The translations under genes and the position numbers were made by a program. Shown here one piece after another: positions 1 through 7,761 of a stretch of DNA of 45,596 nucleotides. The number at the start of each line of letters is the position of its first letter. Within the stretch, counting starts at the first letter, position 1. A model generated the notes under the pieces. It worked only from the letters and a program-made list of their open reading frames with translations. It searched no databases and was not told the DNA's origin. The stretch is from an uncultured Collinsella sp. (lineage in GTDB: Bacteria; Actinomycetota; Coriobacteriia; Coriobacteriales; Coriobacteriaceae). The stretch spans positions 1 to 45,596 of the forward strand of contig URRB01000020.1 of assembly GCA_900550195.1 (NCBI GenBank). Reading direction: 5' to 3'.

Positions 1-24
1 CGTGGGAGGCCAGGGCGCCGCTGA
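1..24 (+). CDS. possible C-terminal tail of an upstream gene (partial)
   Basis: Frame 1 reads RGRPGRR followed by TGA at 22-24, about 40 bases before a strong terminator. A basic glycine/arginine tail is plausible for a protein end, but seven residues cannot identify a family. The other two rightward frames run through the terminator without a stop, which makes them poor candidates. The gene body lies outside the window. Confidence 0.25.
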   Translation, partial: RGRPGRR

Positions 25-62
25 CCGGTGGACGGCACCGAGCCGTACGCTTGAATCGAGAA

Positions 63-93
63 GGGGGAGGCCTCGCGGCCTCCCCCTTTTTTT
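63..93 (+). terminator. strong intrinsic terminator before coaE
   Basis: A perfect 10-bp GC-rich stem (GGGGGAGGCC 63-72 with GGCCTCCCCC 77-86) closes a TCGC loop and is followed by seven T. It ends the gene that enters from the left and isolates coaE from it. Confidence 0.93.
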
Positions 94-160
94 GCGTTAT
101 ATACACGTTGTGCTTTGGGACATAGCTCCCCCGTATGTGCTCTTACTGTTTGGCTGTATT

Positions 161-191
161 TTGAGTCCCTCTAGTGTATTTGAGCGATAAT
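161..191 (+). promoter_or_regulatory. candidate promoter of the coaE operon
   Basis: TTGAGT at 161-166 and GATAAT at 186-191 are spaced by 19 bases, longer than the ideal 17, and lie about 30 bases before the coaE start. The stretch after the upstream terminator is AT-rich compared with its surroundings. Assigned by consensus matching only. Confidence 0.4.
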
Positions 192-219
192 TACTCGCAT
201 TGGCGTTAGGGAGGGCTTG

Positions 220-861
220 ATGTTTACCGTATTTGTCTTGGGCAATATTGCTTCTGGTAAGTCGACTGCCTGCCGCTATTTCGAATCTTGTGGCGCTTTG
301 CTTATCGATCTGGATGAGCTTGCAAAATCGCTGTATGTGCCGGGCTCTGATATCGTCAATGCTCTCGCGGATGAATTCGGTTGGGACATTTTGGATGAGG
401 AAGGCGGCATTCGCCGCAGTATCCTCGCTTCTCGAGCTTTCGCTTCTCCTGATTCGGTCGCACGGCTCAATGGCATCGTGCATCCCGTTCTGATTGAACA
501 GCTTTCGCTTAGGATTCTCGATCCGGTTTGTTGTACGGTTTCATCTCCCCGTTATCCCTTTGCGGTGGTCGAGGTTTCAGCTCCGACTGGTTTTGAGGAT
601 GCATTTGGCTTGGCTGATGAAATTCTGGTCATTAGCGCCCCTTTGTCAGTTCGTCGCGAGCGCGCTATTCAACGTGGCATGGAGCCATCTGATTTCGATG
701 CCCGTTCTGCTTGCCAGCCCGATGAGTCTGCGCTGTGCAATCTCGCTACAACGGTGATTGATAATTCGGCAGCCGATAATTCGCTCTTTGAGCAGCTTGA
801 CTCATGGCTTGCATGCCACGGGTTTATAGATACTCCGGATAAGGAGGAGGCCGATGCCTAA
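220..861 (+). CDS. coaE: dephospho-CoA kinase
   Basis: Phosphorylates the 3'-hydroxyl of dephospho-CoA with ATP, the last step of coenzyme A synthesis in the cytoplasm. The 213-residue protein opens with the P-loop GNIASGKST (residues 8-16), followed by the DLDELA segment that in CoaE contacts the substrate, an ERAIQRGM lid-type arginine motif near residue 150 and the VIDNSA segment near the end; length and motif order fit the family. ATG at 220 is preferred over TTG at 217 because AGGGAGG (208-214) is then 5 bases away. It overlaps the next gene by 8 bases, so the two are translationally coupled. The C-terminal third is less conserved, as is usual. Confidence 0.88.
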   Translation: MFTVFVLGNIASGKSTACRYFESCGALLIDLDELAKSLYVPGSDIVNALADEFGWDILDEEGGIRRSILASRAFASPDSVARLNGIVHPVLIEQLSLRILDPVCCTVSSPRYPFAVVEVSAPTGFEDAFGLADEILVISAPLSVRRERAIQRGMEPSDFDARSACQPDESALCNLATTVIDNSAADNSLFEQLDSWLACHGFIDTPDKEEADA

Positions 862-1435
862 GGCACGTTTCTTTACGTGGTATCGCGTGGCGCCACTTGC
901 CGTTGTGTTCGTCTTCGGCCTTATTTCGCTCGTCTACTCGTATGCTCCTGCTGTTTTCTTTAAGCCGCTGTATCCGATTGACTACGAGGCATATGTAAAG
1001 CAATCCAGTATTTCGCATAATCTGGATCCGTATCTGGTGTGCGCTGTCATTAAGTCTGAATCGAATTGGGATCCCAAGGCCGAATCGAATCAGGGTGCTC
1101 AGGGATTGATGCAGCTGATGCCCGTGACTGCTCAGGATATGATCGCCAAGGGCCTTGTCGACGGTGACGAGTATTCGGCCGACAACCTTAACGATCCGGC
1201 TACGAATATCGAGTTTGGCTGTGCGTATCTTTCGTATCTTCTAGCGTATTTTAACGGGTCGACTGACAGTGCCATTGCCGCCTATAACGCCGGTATGGGC
1301 AATGTCGACGGATGGGCGCAGCAGAACACGTCACTCCATAATGCGATTACCTTCCCTGAAACTCAGGCTTATCTGATTCGTGTCAATAATGCCCGGGTTC
1401 GCTATAAGACCCTCTATCCCGATCGGTTCGTATAG
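854..1435 (+). CDS. membrane-anchored lytic transglycosylase (SLT domain)
   Basis: Cleaves the MurNAc-GlcNAc bond of peptidoglycan with formation of 1,6-anhydro-MurNAc, outside the membrane. The 193-residue protein has one N-terminal hydrophobic segment (about residues 12-36) serving as signal anchor, then a goose-lysozyme-like SLT domain: catalytic Glu69 in VIKSESNWDP, GLMQLMP at 84-90 and AYNAG near 145, all family hallmarks. It starts inside the coaE stop region (8-base overlap) with AAGGAGG at 841-847 as ribosome binding site. Small SLT proteins next to coaE and uvrB act in wall turnover; no partner gene in the window indicates a specialised role. Similar to membrane-bound MltC/Slt-type enzymes; the exact subclass was not determined. 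Confidence 0.87.
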   Translation: MPKARFFTWYRVAPLAVVFVFGLISLVYSYAPAVFFKPLYPIDYEAYVKQSSISHNLDPYLVCAVIKSESNWDPKAESNQGAQGLMQLMPVTAQDMIAKGLVDGDEYSADNLNDPATNIEFGCAYLSYLLAYFNGSTDSAIAAYNAGMGNVDGWAQQNTSLHNAITFPETQAYLIRVNNARVRYKTLYPDRFV

Positions 1436-1486
1436 GACTATGCCTGCCGCCTGCGTATACTGCAGATATATGAGTTAGGAGTATCC

Positions 1487-3727
1487 ATGGCGGAATTTGA
1501 AGTTGAGCGTGTTGGAGGAGAGCTCAAACGTTTTGGCGTTGAAGGCTCTGACGTGCCGTTTAAGGTCGTGTCTCCCTATGAGCCTGCCGGTTCTCAGCCT
1601 AAGGCCATTGAGTCGCTTGTGCAGGGCGTGAGGGACGGAGACCGCTATCAGGTTTTGCTGGGCGTGACTGGTTCGGGCAAGACCTTCACGATGGCAAAGA
1701 CTATTGAGGCCCTGGGAAAGCCGACGCTGGTCATGGCTCCGAATAAAACGCTCGCCGCTCAGCTTGCGAGCGAGCTCAAAGAGTTCTTTCCCAACAACGC
1801 TGTGGTCTACTTCGTCTCGTACTACGACTACTATCAGCCCGAGGCGTATGTGCCGCAAAGCGATACATATATCGAGAAAGACTCCTCGATTAATGAAGAG
1901 GTCGAGATGCTGCGCCATCAGGCGACCGCGTCACTGCTCTCTCGACGCGATGTGATCGTTGTCGCATCGGTCTCGTGTATCTATGGCATTGGCTCTCCTG
2001 AGGACTATGCGGGTCTAGCTCCAAACGTCGACAAGAAGGTGCCGCTCGAGCGCGATGACTTTATCCATGCACTTATCGACATTCAATATGATCGCAATGA
2101 CTATGACCTGGCACGCGGCACGTTCCGCGTGCGCGGCGATGTTGTCGACGTGTATCCGCCTTATGCCGAGCATCCGTTGCGGTTTGAGTTCTTTGGCGAC
2201 GAGGTCGAGCTGATTGCCGAGATCGATGAGGTCACCGGTGAGATGCTTCGTGAGTACGAGGCCATCCCCGTATGGCCGGCATCGCACTACGTGACCGAGA
2301 AGCCGAAGGTCAAGGCGGCTCTGAAATCGATCAGCGAAGAGTGCGAGAAGCGCGTGGCGGAGCTCAAGGCGACCGACAAGTTGCTCGAGGCGCAGCGTCT
2401 GCAGCAGCGCACCGATTATGATCTTGAGATGCTCGAGACGATGGGCTTTTGCAACGGCATCGAGAACTACTCGCGTCATCTGGACGGTCGCAAACCGGGT
2501 GAGCCGCCGTTTACCCTAATCGATTACTTTCCCAAGGATATGCTCTGCATCATCGATGAGAGCCATGTGACGGTGCCGCAGATTCGCGGCATGCACGAAG
2601 GTGACCGCTCGCGTAAGGTGACGCTGGTGGAACACGGTTTTCGCCTGCCCTCGGCGCTCGATAACCGCCCGCTTCGTTTCGATGAGTTTGAGGCGAGGAT
2701 TCCCCAGTTCATCTACGTTTCGGCAACACCGGGCGACTATGAGCTGCGGGTGAGCCAGAACGACGTTGAGCAGATTATTCGTCCGACCGGTCTGCTCGAT
2801 CCCAAGATCGATGTGCGTCCGGTTCGTGGGCAGATTGACGATCTTGAGGACGAGATTCGCGAGCGCGTTGCCCGCAAGGAGCGCGTGCTGGTGACCACGT
2901 TGACCAAGCGCATGGCCGAGGACCTGACCGACCATCTGCTCGACGCGGGCATTAAGGTCAATTACATGCACTCTGATACGGCGACAATGGACCGTGTCGA
3001 GATCCTGCGAACGCTGCGCGAGGGCAAGATCGATGTCCTCGTTGGCATCAACCTGCTTCGCGAGGGCTTGGATCTCCCCGAGGTCTCACTGGTGGCAATT
3101 CTCGATGCCGATAAGGAAGGCTTCTTGCGCAACCGCCGTTCGCTGATTCAGACGATTGGCCGCGCGGCCCGTAACGCCGATGGCGAAGTCATCATGTATG
3201 CGGACGTTGTGACCGATTCGATGAAAGAGGCCATCGAAGAGACGCAGCGCCGTCGCGAGATTCAGATGGCATATAACGAAGAGCATGGCATCGTGCCCAA
3301 GACGGTGCGCAAGGCCATCAACGACATCTCAAGTTTTATTGCCGAGGCCGAAAAAACCGTGGGTTCCAAGGGACGCTCGAAGGGCGACTCTCTTGGCCAT
3401 GGTGCATTCTATACGCCCGATGAGTCGGGCGAGGGCGGCGTGCCGGAAACGGTGGCGCCCGAGCAGACACTTGCGGAGCAGTTGGAAGAACTGCCGCATG
3501 ACGAGCTTGTGCGGATTGTCGAAACCATGGAAGAGGATATGCGTAACGCTTCTGCCGCCATGGACTTTGAGGAGGCGGCGCGCCTGCGCGATGCCGTCGT
3601 TCAGATTCGGGCGATGCTCGAGGGTGCGTCTGAGGACGAGACGATCGAGCGCTTACGTTCGCAGGCCCGCAAGGGTTCCACGTTCGCATCGGGCAGAAAA
3701 CGCCAGGGTGCACGGTTTAAGAAATAG
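1487..3727 (+). CDS. uvrB: excinuclease ABC subunit B
   Basis: DNA damage verification subunit of nucleotide excision repair; receives the lesion from UvrA and recruits UvrC. The 746-residue protein shows Walker A GVTGSGKT (59-66), the beta-hairpin YYDYYQPEAYVP that clamps DNA (about 112-123), DESH (357-360), helicase motifs to about residue 600, and a C-terminal UVR motif (MDFEEAARLRD, about 690-700) that binds UvrC. It is longer than the usual 670 residues because of about 20 extra N-terminal residues and a basic C-terminal extension ending RKRQGARFKK. AGGAG at 1477-1481 sits 5 bases before the ATG. A TATACT at 1456-1461 could be a private -10 box, without a clear -35. No LexA-like site is seen upstream. 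Confidence 0.97.
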   Translation: MAEFEVERVGGELKRFGVEGSDVPFKVVSPYEPAGSQPKAIESLVQGVRDGDRYQVLLGVTGSGKTFTMAKTIEALGKPTLVMAPNKTLAAQLASELKEFFPNNAVVYFVSYYDYYQPEAYVPQSDTYIEKDSSINEEVEMLRHQATASLLSRRDVIVVASVSCIYGIGSPEDYAGLAPNVDKKVPLERDDFIHALIDIQYDRNDYDLARGTFRVRGDVVDVYPPYAEHPLRFEFFGDEVELIAEIDEVTGEMLREYEAIPVWPASHYVTEKPKVKAALKSISEECEKRVAELKATDKLLEAQRLQQRTDYDLEMLETMGFCNGIENYSRHLDGRKPGEPPFTLIDYFPKDMLCIIDESHVTVPQIRGMHEGDRSRKVTLVEHGFRLPSALDNRPLRFDEFEARIPQFIYVSATPGDYELRVSQNDVEQIIRPTGLLDPKIDVRPVRGQIDDLEDEIRERVARKERVLVTTLTKRMAEDLTDHLLDAGIKVNYMHSDTATMDRVEILRTLREGKIDVLVGINLLREGLDLPEVSLVAILDADKEGFLRNRRSLIQTIGRAARNADGEVIMYADVVTDSMKEAIEETQRRREIQMAYNEEHGIVPKTVRKAINDISSFIAEAEKTVGSKGRSKGDSLGHGAFYTPDESGEGGVPETVAPEQTLAEQLEELPHDELVRIVETMEEDMRNASAAMDFEEAARLRDAVVQIRAMLEGASEDETIERLRSQARKGSTFASGRKRQGARFKK

Positions 3728-3732
3728 CGAAC

Positions 3733-3774
3733 AGGCCCCGAGTTCCCTGTGGAGCTCGGGGCCTATGTCTTTTG
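3733..3774. terminator. bidirectional terminator between convergent uvrB and flavoprotein gene
   Basis: AGGCCCCGAG (3733-3742) pairs perfectly with CTCGGGGCCT (3755-3764), followed rightwards by ATGTCTTTT. The genes on either side converge here (uvrB stop 3727, leftward gene stop 3793), so the stem can serve both; the T-run favours uvrB. Confidence 0.8.
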
Positions 3775-3792
3775 CGCGCTGGAATTCGTGCG

Positions 3793-5433
3793 TTAGAGGT
3801 CTGCGATCAGGGCTTCGGCACAACGAATGCCGTCGGTGGCGGCGCTCATGATGCCGCCGGCATATCCAGCTCCCTCACCGCAAGGGTAGAGGCCCGGGGT
3901 CGACACGGCATGGCATGTTCGGTCTCGGGTGACGGTGACCGGTGAGCTCGAGCGAGTCTCCACACCGGTAAGAACAGCATCGGAGCGGTCGTAGCCTCGT
4001 AGCTTTTTTCCGAGTAGGGGAAGTCCTAGGCGGAGCGACTCGACGATATGCTGCGGCAAGGCTTCGTCAATTGCCGTCCAGGTCACACCGAGCGGATAGG
4101 TGGGCTTTACCTTTCCGGGTGCCTTGCTGGCACGTCCTGCGAGGAAATCTCCGACGAGCTGTGCCGGTGCGTTCCAGTTGGAACCGCCCAGGCGATAGGC
4201 GGCCGCCTCGCAGGCGCGCTGGAGCTCGATGCCGGCGAGCGGGTCATCGTTGGGAAGGTCCTCAGGCGTGACGTTAACGAGCAGGGCGGCGTTTGCGTTG
4301 CGTCCGTCGCGGGCATTGAGGCTGGCGCCGTTGACGCACAGGTGGCCCTGCTCGGAAGAGGCGGCGACAACCTGCCCGCCGGGGCACATGCAAAACGAGA
4401 ACACGCTGCGGCCGTTGGGAAGATGGGCGACGAGCTTGTAGGGGGCTGCTCCGAGGGCAGGATGTCCCGCCAAGGCTCCATATTGGGCTCGGTCGATGTC
4501 GCGCTGCGGATGCTCGATGCGAACGCCCATGGCAAAGGTCTTTTGCGCGAGGGCAACATCATGGGTTTTGAGAACCTCGAATACGTCGCGGGCAGAATGA
4601 CCGCAAGCAAGGATGAGATGCTTTGTGTTGATTGACTCGCTTGTCGCGTCGTGGGACGACTGGATGTCGATACCGACAATGGCGCCAGATGTGTCAGTGT
4701 GAATGTCAACGAGTTTCGTTCGATAGCGAACGGTTCCTCCGAGCTGTTCAATGCGCTGGGAGATGCTGGTAACGACGGCGGGGAGGATGTCGGAGCCAAT
4801 ATGCGGTTTTGCATCCCATAGAATATCGCGGGGAGCGCCCGCTTCGACGAAGGTCTCGAGGATAAGGCGATGGGCGGGATTTTTTGTTCCCGTATTGAGC
4901 TTGCCGTCCGAGAAGGTCCCCGCGCCGCCCAGACCAAACTGGATATTACTCTCGGGGTCGAGGATGCGCTCCTTTAGAAAGAGGTCAATCGCATGCGAGC
5001 GGCGAAATGCCGGGTCGCCGCGCTCGATGAGCAAGGGCTTAAGACCTGCTTTGGCGAGCGTTAGCGCGGCGAAAAGGCCAGCGCATCCGGCGCCGACAAC
5101 GACAGGGCGTTCTTGAGGTGCGTCGGAGACGGGGGTGGGGAATGAAGACCCATCGTCTTTTATCGCGCGTACGCGCGAGCGGTCACGCTCGGAAACGCTG
5201 TCGACCGCTTCTCGCTCGAGGTGGGGACTGGTCAGCTCAACACGAAAGCTCAGGATAAAATGGACGTCTCGTTTTTTGCGAGCGTCGATTGACTTGCGGT
5301 GGAGCTCGATGGACTTGATCTCGGAGTCTTTGCAACGTAGGACGCGCTTGGCGACTCGCTTGCCAACAATGAGGCAGGCATTTTCATCGCCGGCTTCATC
5401 GAGCGACGCGTTGACTTGGGTGATTTCAATCAT
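3793..5433 (-). CDS. FAD-dependent dehydrogenase, COG2509-type
   Basis: A 546-residue flavoprotein of unknown substrate. After an N-terminal alpha/beta region of about 90 residues it has a Rossmann dinucleotide-binding motif (VVVGAGCAGLFAALTLAKAG), the segment FGLGGAGTFSDGKLNTGTKN typical of this family, and a C-terminal FAD motif (GLYPCGEGAGYAGGIMSAA). These three blocks identify the COG2509 group, often annotated simply as FAD-dependent protein; no reaction is established that I can name with confidence. The ATG at 5433 is chosen because CTAAGGAGA precedes it by about 6 bases; an upstream in-frame start at 5556 would read through a hairpin and lacks a binding site. It is the last gene of the leftward group with the HI0933-type flavoprotein and mrp. 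Confidence 0.82.
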   Translation of the reverse strand: MIEITQVNASLDEAGDENACLIVGKRVAKRVLRCKDSEIKSIELHRKSIDARKKRDVHFILSFRVELTSPHLEREAVDSVSERDRSRVRAIKDDGSSFPTPVSDAPQERPVVVGAGCAGLFAALTLAKAGLKPLLIERGDPAFRRSHAIDLFLKERILDPESNIQFGLGGAGTFSDGKLNTGTKNPAHRLILETFVEAGAPRDILWDAKPHIGSDILPAVVTSISQRIEQLGGTVRYRTKLVDIHTDTSGAIVGIDIQSSHDATSESINTKHLILACGHSARDVFEVLKTHDVALAQKTFAMGVRIEHPQRDIDRAQYGALAGHPALGAAPYKLVAHLPNGRSVFSFCMCPGGQVVAASSEQGHLCVNGASLNARDGRNANAALLVNVTPEDLPNDDPLAGIELQRACEAAAYRLGGSNWNAPAQLVGDFLAGRASKAPGKVKPTYPLGVTWTAIDEALPQHIVESLRLGLPLLGKKLRGYDRSDAVLTGVETRSSSPVTVTRDRTCHAVSTPGLYPCGEGAGYAGGIMSAATDGIRCAEALIADL

Positions 5434-5447
5434 CGAGGTCTCCTTAG

Positions 5448-5483
5448 AGGCAAGAAAGAGGCCGTCCGGTATCCCAGACGGCC
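5448..5483 (-). terminator. stem-loop between the two leftward flavoprotein genes
   Basis: Read leftward, GGCCGTC (5483-5477) pairs with GACGGCC (5466-5460) and is followed by TCTTTCTT. It lies between the stop of the HI0933-type gene and the ribosome binding site of the COG2509-type gene and probably lowers readthrough rather than ending the operon. Confidence 0.45.
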
Positions 5484-5513
5484 CGAATGCGTTTTTGATT
5501 ATAGACTGCGCGG

Positions 5514-6785
5514 CTACAGGCTGCTTGCAGCGCGAATGCCCGAGAGCCATGCCCACGCAAGGTTAAAGCCTCCGCAATCGGCGTCGATGTCGAGCGCTTC
5601 GCCGCAGACGTAAAGCGGGGTGTCGACAACGCTGCGCGCGCGTAGACTGGGTGTTGAGATGCTCTCGACAGATACGCCACCACGCGTGACCTGCGCCGAG
5701 CGCTCCTCGGCGGTTCCTTCGACGAGCAACTTAAAATGCTTGAGGATCGAGACCAGGTGGATGACATCGTTGGAGCCTGGATGGCACTGCTCGAACGCTG
5801 TGCAGACGACGCGGGAGAGTTGCGGGGCGAGCATGCCGTCGAGCCAACGGGGATCGCGGGGCGAAAAGCCGCCGAGCAGCTTAACGCGCCGGTTGAGCAT
5901 ATCGAGCAACTCGTCTTTAGAGAGGTCGGGGAAAACGTCGAGCAGGATCGTATCGCCGCGCTGGATACGACGGGAGAGGTTGAAGACAGCGACGCCCGAG
6001 ATACCGAAGGTTCGAAACAGGACTTCACCGTCTTCGTGCCAGAGCTCATTATGATTGCGGGCGAGCGTCAAGCGGGCGCGGACGCGCAGGCCGTCCAACG
6101 TCTTGAGTGCCGCCCGATCGCCGACGACCGTTGCCGATACGGGGCAGAGGATGGGGCGCAGCGAAGTGAGGGGGAGGCTAAACGTATCGGCGATACCGGT
6201 GGGGTTGCCACCCGTGGCGATAATTACGGCATGTGCCTCCAGGGCCTCGTTCTTGCGAGGGACATCGGCGAGCGCTTTCCGAAGCGAGCGGAGCTCCGAT
6301 TTTCGGTCGTCGTGCTTTTTTGCCTTGAGCGCCCGCGCTGGACGGTCTATTTGGAGTGTCCAGCCTTCGGAAGCTTTGTGCGCCGAGGCAACGTTGCCTC
6401 CGCAGATTAAGGTAATACCTAGGCGGTCGCAAACGTTGAGAAGCGCGTCGCGCACCGATTCTGCGCGAAGGGAGCGCGGGTATAGCCGGCCTTCCTCGGA
6501 GGTTGTCATGATGCCCAGCGAGGAGAAGAAACCCATAAGCTCTTGTTCGGGTTGGGGGCCCATGACAGATTCGACGAATGCGGGGTGGTTATACCGCTGA
6601 GGATCAATCGATTCGTTGGAGAGGTTGCAGCGGCCGTTACCGGTCGCAAGGAGCTTTAGGCCGCAGGCGACATCGCGCTCAACGATGCAGACGCTTTTGC
6701 CAGCACGTGCGGCCGTAATGGCGGCGGCGAGGCCTGAAGCCCCGCCGCCGATTAGCAGGACGTCATAGAAGGCGCTCGTGTTCAC
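5514..6785 (-). CDS. HI0933/YhiN-family flavoprotein (aminoacetone-oxidase-like)
   Basis: A 423-residue NAD(P)/FAD-binding protein of COG2081. Visible motifs: dinucleotide-binding GGGASGLAAAITAARAGK near the N-terminus, the family segment LLATGNGRCNLSN, and the C-terminal LYVCGEALDIDADCGGFNLAW that is diagnostic of HI0933 proteins. Database names for this family include BaiN and aminoacetone oxidase, but nothing here supports a bile-acid role: no other bai gene is present. The start is GTG at 6785, immediately after the mrp stop codon (TAAGTG, zero gap), with GAGG inside the end of mrp as ribosome binding site, so translation is coupled to mrp. The reaction is not determined. Confidence 0.85.
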   Translation of the reverse strand: MNTSAFYDVLLIGGGASGLAAAITAARAGKSVCIVERDVACGLKLLATGNGRCNLSNESIDPQRYNHPAFVESVMGPQPEQELMGFFSSLGIMTTSEEGRLYPRSLRAESVRDALLNVCDRLGITLICGGNVASAHKASEGWTLQIDRPARALKAKKHDDRKSELRSLRKALADVPRKNEALEAHAVIIATGGNPTGIADTFSLPLTSLRPILCPVSATVVGDRAALKTLDGLRVRARLTLARNHNELWHEDGEVLFRTFGISGVAVFNLSRRIQRGDTILLDVFPDLSKDELLDMLNRRVKLLGGFSPRDPRWLDGMLAPQLSRVVCTAFEQCHPGSNDVIHLVSILKHFKLLVEGTAEERSAQVTRGGVSVESISTPSLRARSVVDTPLYVCGEALDIDADCGGFNLAWAWLSGIRAASSL

Positions 6786-7616
6786 TTAGGCCTCGTCGGT
6801 CTCGTGCGGGGTAATAGCCTCGACGGCAAAGACTGCCTTGGGCAACATGCCATCGGGCAGCGCGGTCTCAACCTCGCCCTTATCGCAGGCCTCGGCGAGT
6901 GCCGGATTAATGGGAAGCGTGCCCAAGATGTCGAGGTTATAGCGCTCTGCGACCTCGGGGAGCTTGCTTTTGCCAAAGACCTCGATCTTCTTGCCGCAGT
7001 CGGGGCACTCGATATAGCTCATGTTCTCGACGATGCCCAGAATGGGGACGTTCATCTTCTCGGCCATGTTGACCGCCTTGGCGACGATCATCGAGACCAG
7101 GTCCTGCGGGCTCGTGACGATGACGATGCCGTTGACGGGCAGCGACTGGAAGACGGTGAGCGCGACGTCGCCTGTTCCCGGAGGCATGTCGACCAGCAGG
7201 TAGTCGATGGGGCCCCACGAGGTCTCGCTCCAGAACTGCCTAATGGCGCCTGCGATGACCGGACCGCGCCAAAGGACGGGGTCGGTCTCGTTTTGGAGCA
7301 GAAGGTTGGAGCTCATGACCTTGACGCCGTGCTCGGAGATTTCGGGCAGCATGAGGTTGCCAAGGGCATGGACGTGGCGTCCGCTCATGCCGAACATCTT
7401 GGGGATAGAGGGACCGGTGATGTCGGCATCGAGGACGCCGACCTTGTGGCCGTGACGGGCAAGCTCGGTGGCGATGGCACCGGTGACAAACGACTTGCCG
7501 ACACCGCCCTTGCCGGAAAGCACGGCGATGACGCGTTTGACCTCGGACAGCGTGTTCTCCTCAAATTGCGACGGCGACGTTTGTCCGCCGGCGGCCTGTG
7601 CGTGCTCGCAACCCAT
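6786..7616 (-). CDS. mrp: Mrp/ApbC/NBP35-type Fe-S cluster carrier ATPase
   Basis: P-loop ATPase that binds and passes on iron-sulfur clusters in the cytoplasm. The 276-residue protein has the deviant Walker A GKGGVGKS (35-42), the switch DADITGPSIP, the VDMPPGTGD motif typical of Mrp, and the C-terminal CPDC pair (in IECPDCGKK) that holds the cluster between two subunits. The ATG at 7616 is chosen because AAAGGAGT precedes it by 6 bases; the longer reading from 7673 has no such site. It leads a three-gene leftward group with two flavoproteins. This genome fragment shows no other Fe-S assembly genes. The N-terminal 25 residues hold one extra cysteine and histidines (MGCEHAQ) as in other short Mrp proteins. 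Confidence 0.93.
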   Translation of the reverse strand: MGCEHAQAAGGQTSPSQFEENTLSEVKRVIAVLSGKGGVGKSFVTGAIATELARHGHKVGVLDADITGPSIPKMFGMSGRHVHALGNLMLPEISEHGVKVMSSNLLLQNETDPVLWRGPVIAGAIRQFWSETSWGPIDYLLVDMPPGTGDVALTVFQSLPVNGIVIVTSPQDLVSMIVAKAVNMAEKMNVPILGIVENMSYIECPDCGKKIEVFGKSKLPEVAERYNLDILGTLPINPALAEACDKGEVETALPDGMLPKAVFAVEAITPHETDEA

Positions 7617-7638
7617 GTATGACTCCTTTGTATATGTT

Positions 7639-7701
7639 GGGGCCGGAGCCCCGTGATGTGACATGAGCGTCATTGTACCCTCGTTTGCGAGCGGGAGTCA
7701 T
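7639..7701 (-). promoter_or_regulatory. candidate promoter and 5' hairpin of the mrp group
   Basis: On the minus strand TACAAT (7677-7672) is preceded by ATGACT (7701-7696) with an 18-base spacer. The resulting leader contains a perfect 5-bp hairpin, GGGGC with GCCCC (7639-7652), just before the ribosome binding site. Consensus matching only. Confidence 0.42.
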
Positions 7702-7761
7702 TTGCGATGCATTTGGGCCGAGCGTGCTTGCAATACGATGGGCCCAAGCGAATGGGCGGGC

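Noticed and set aside
2..190. 62-residue rightward ORF at the window start
   Set aside because: It runs through the perfect terminator at 63-93 and has no coding character.
5514..6785. BaiN (bile acid 7-alpha-dehydroxylation) label for the HI0933-type flavoprotein
   Set aside because: Family membership alone is not evidence; no other bai gene is present.
7713..7747. TTGGGCC/GGCCCAA inverted repeat after the LtaS-type gene
   Set aside because: 21-base loop and no T-run in the leftward direction; too weak to call a terminator.
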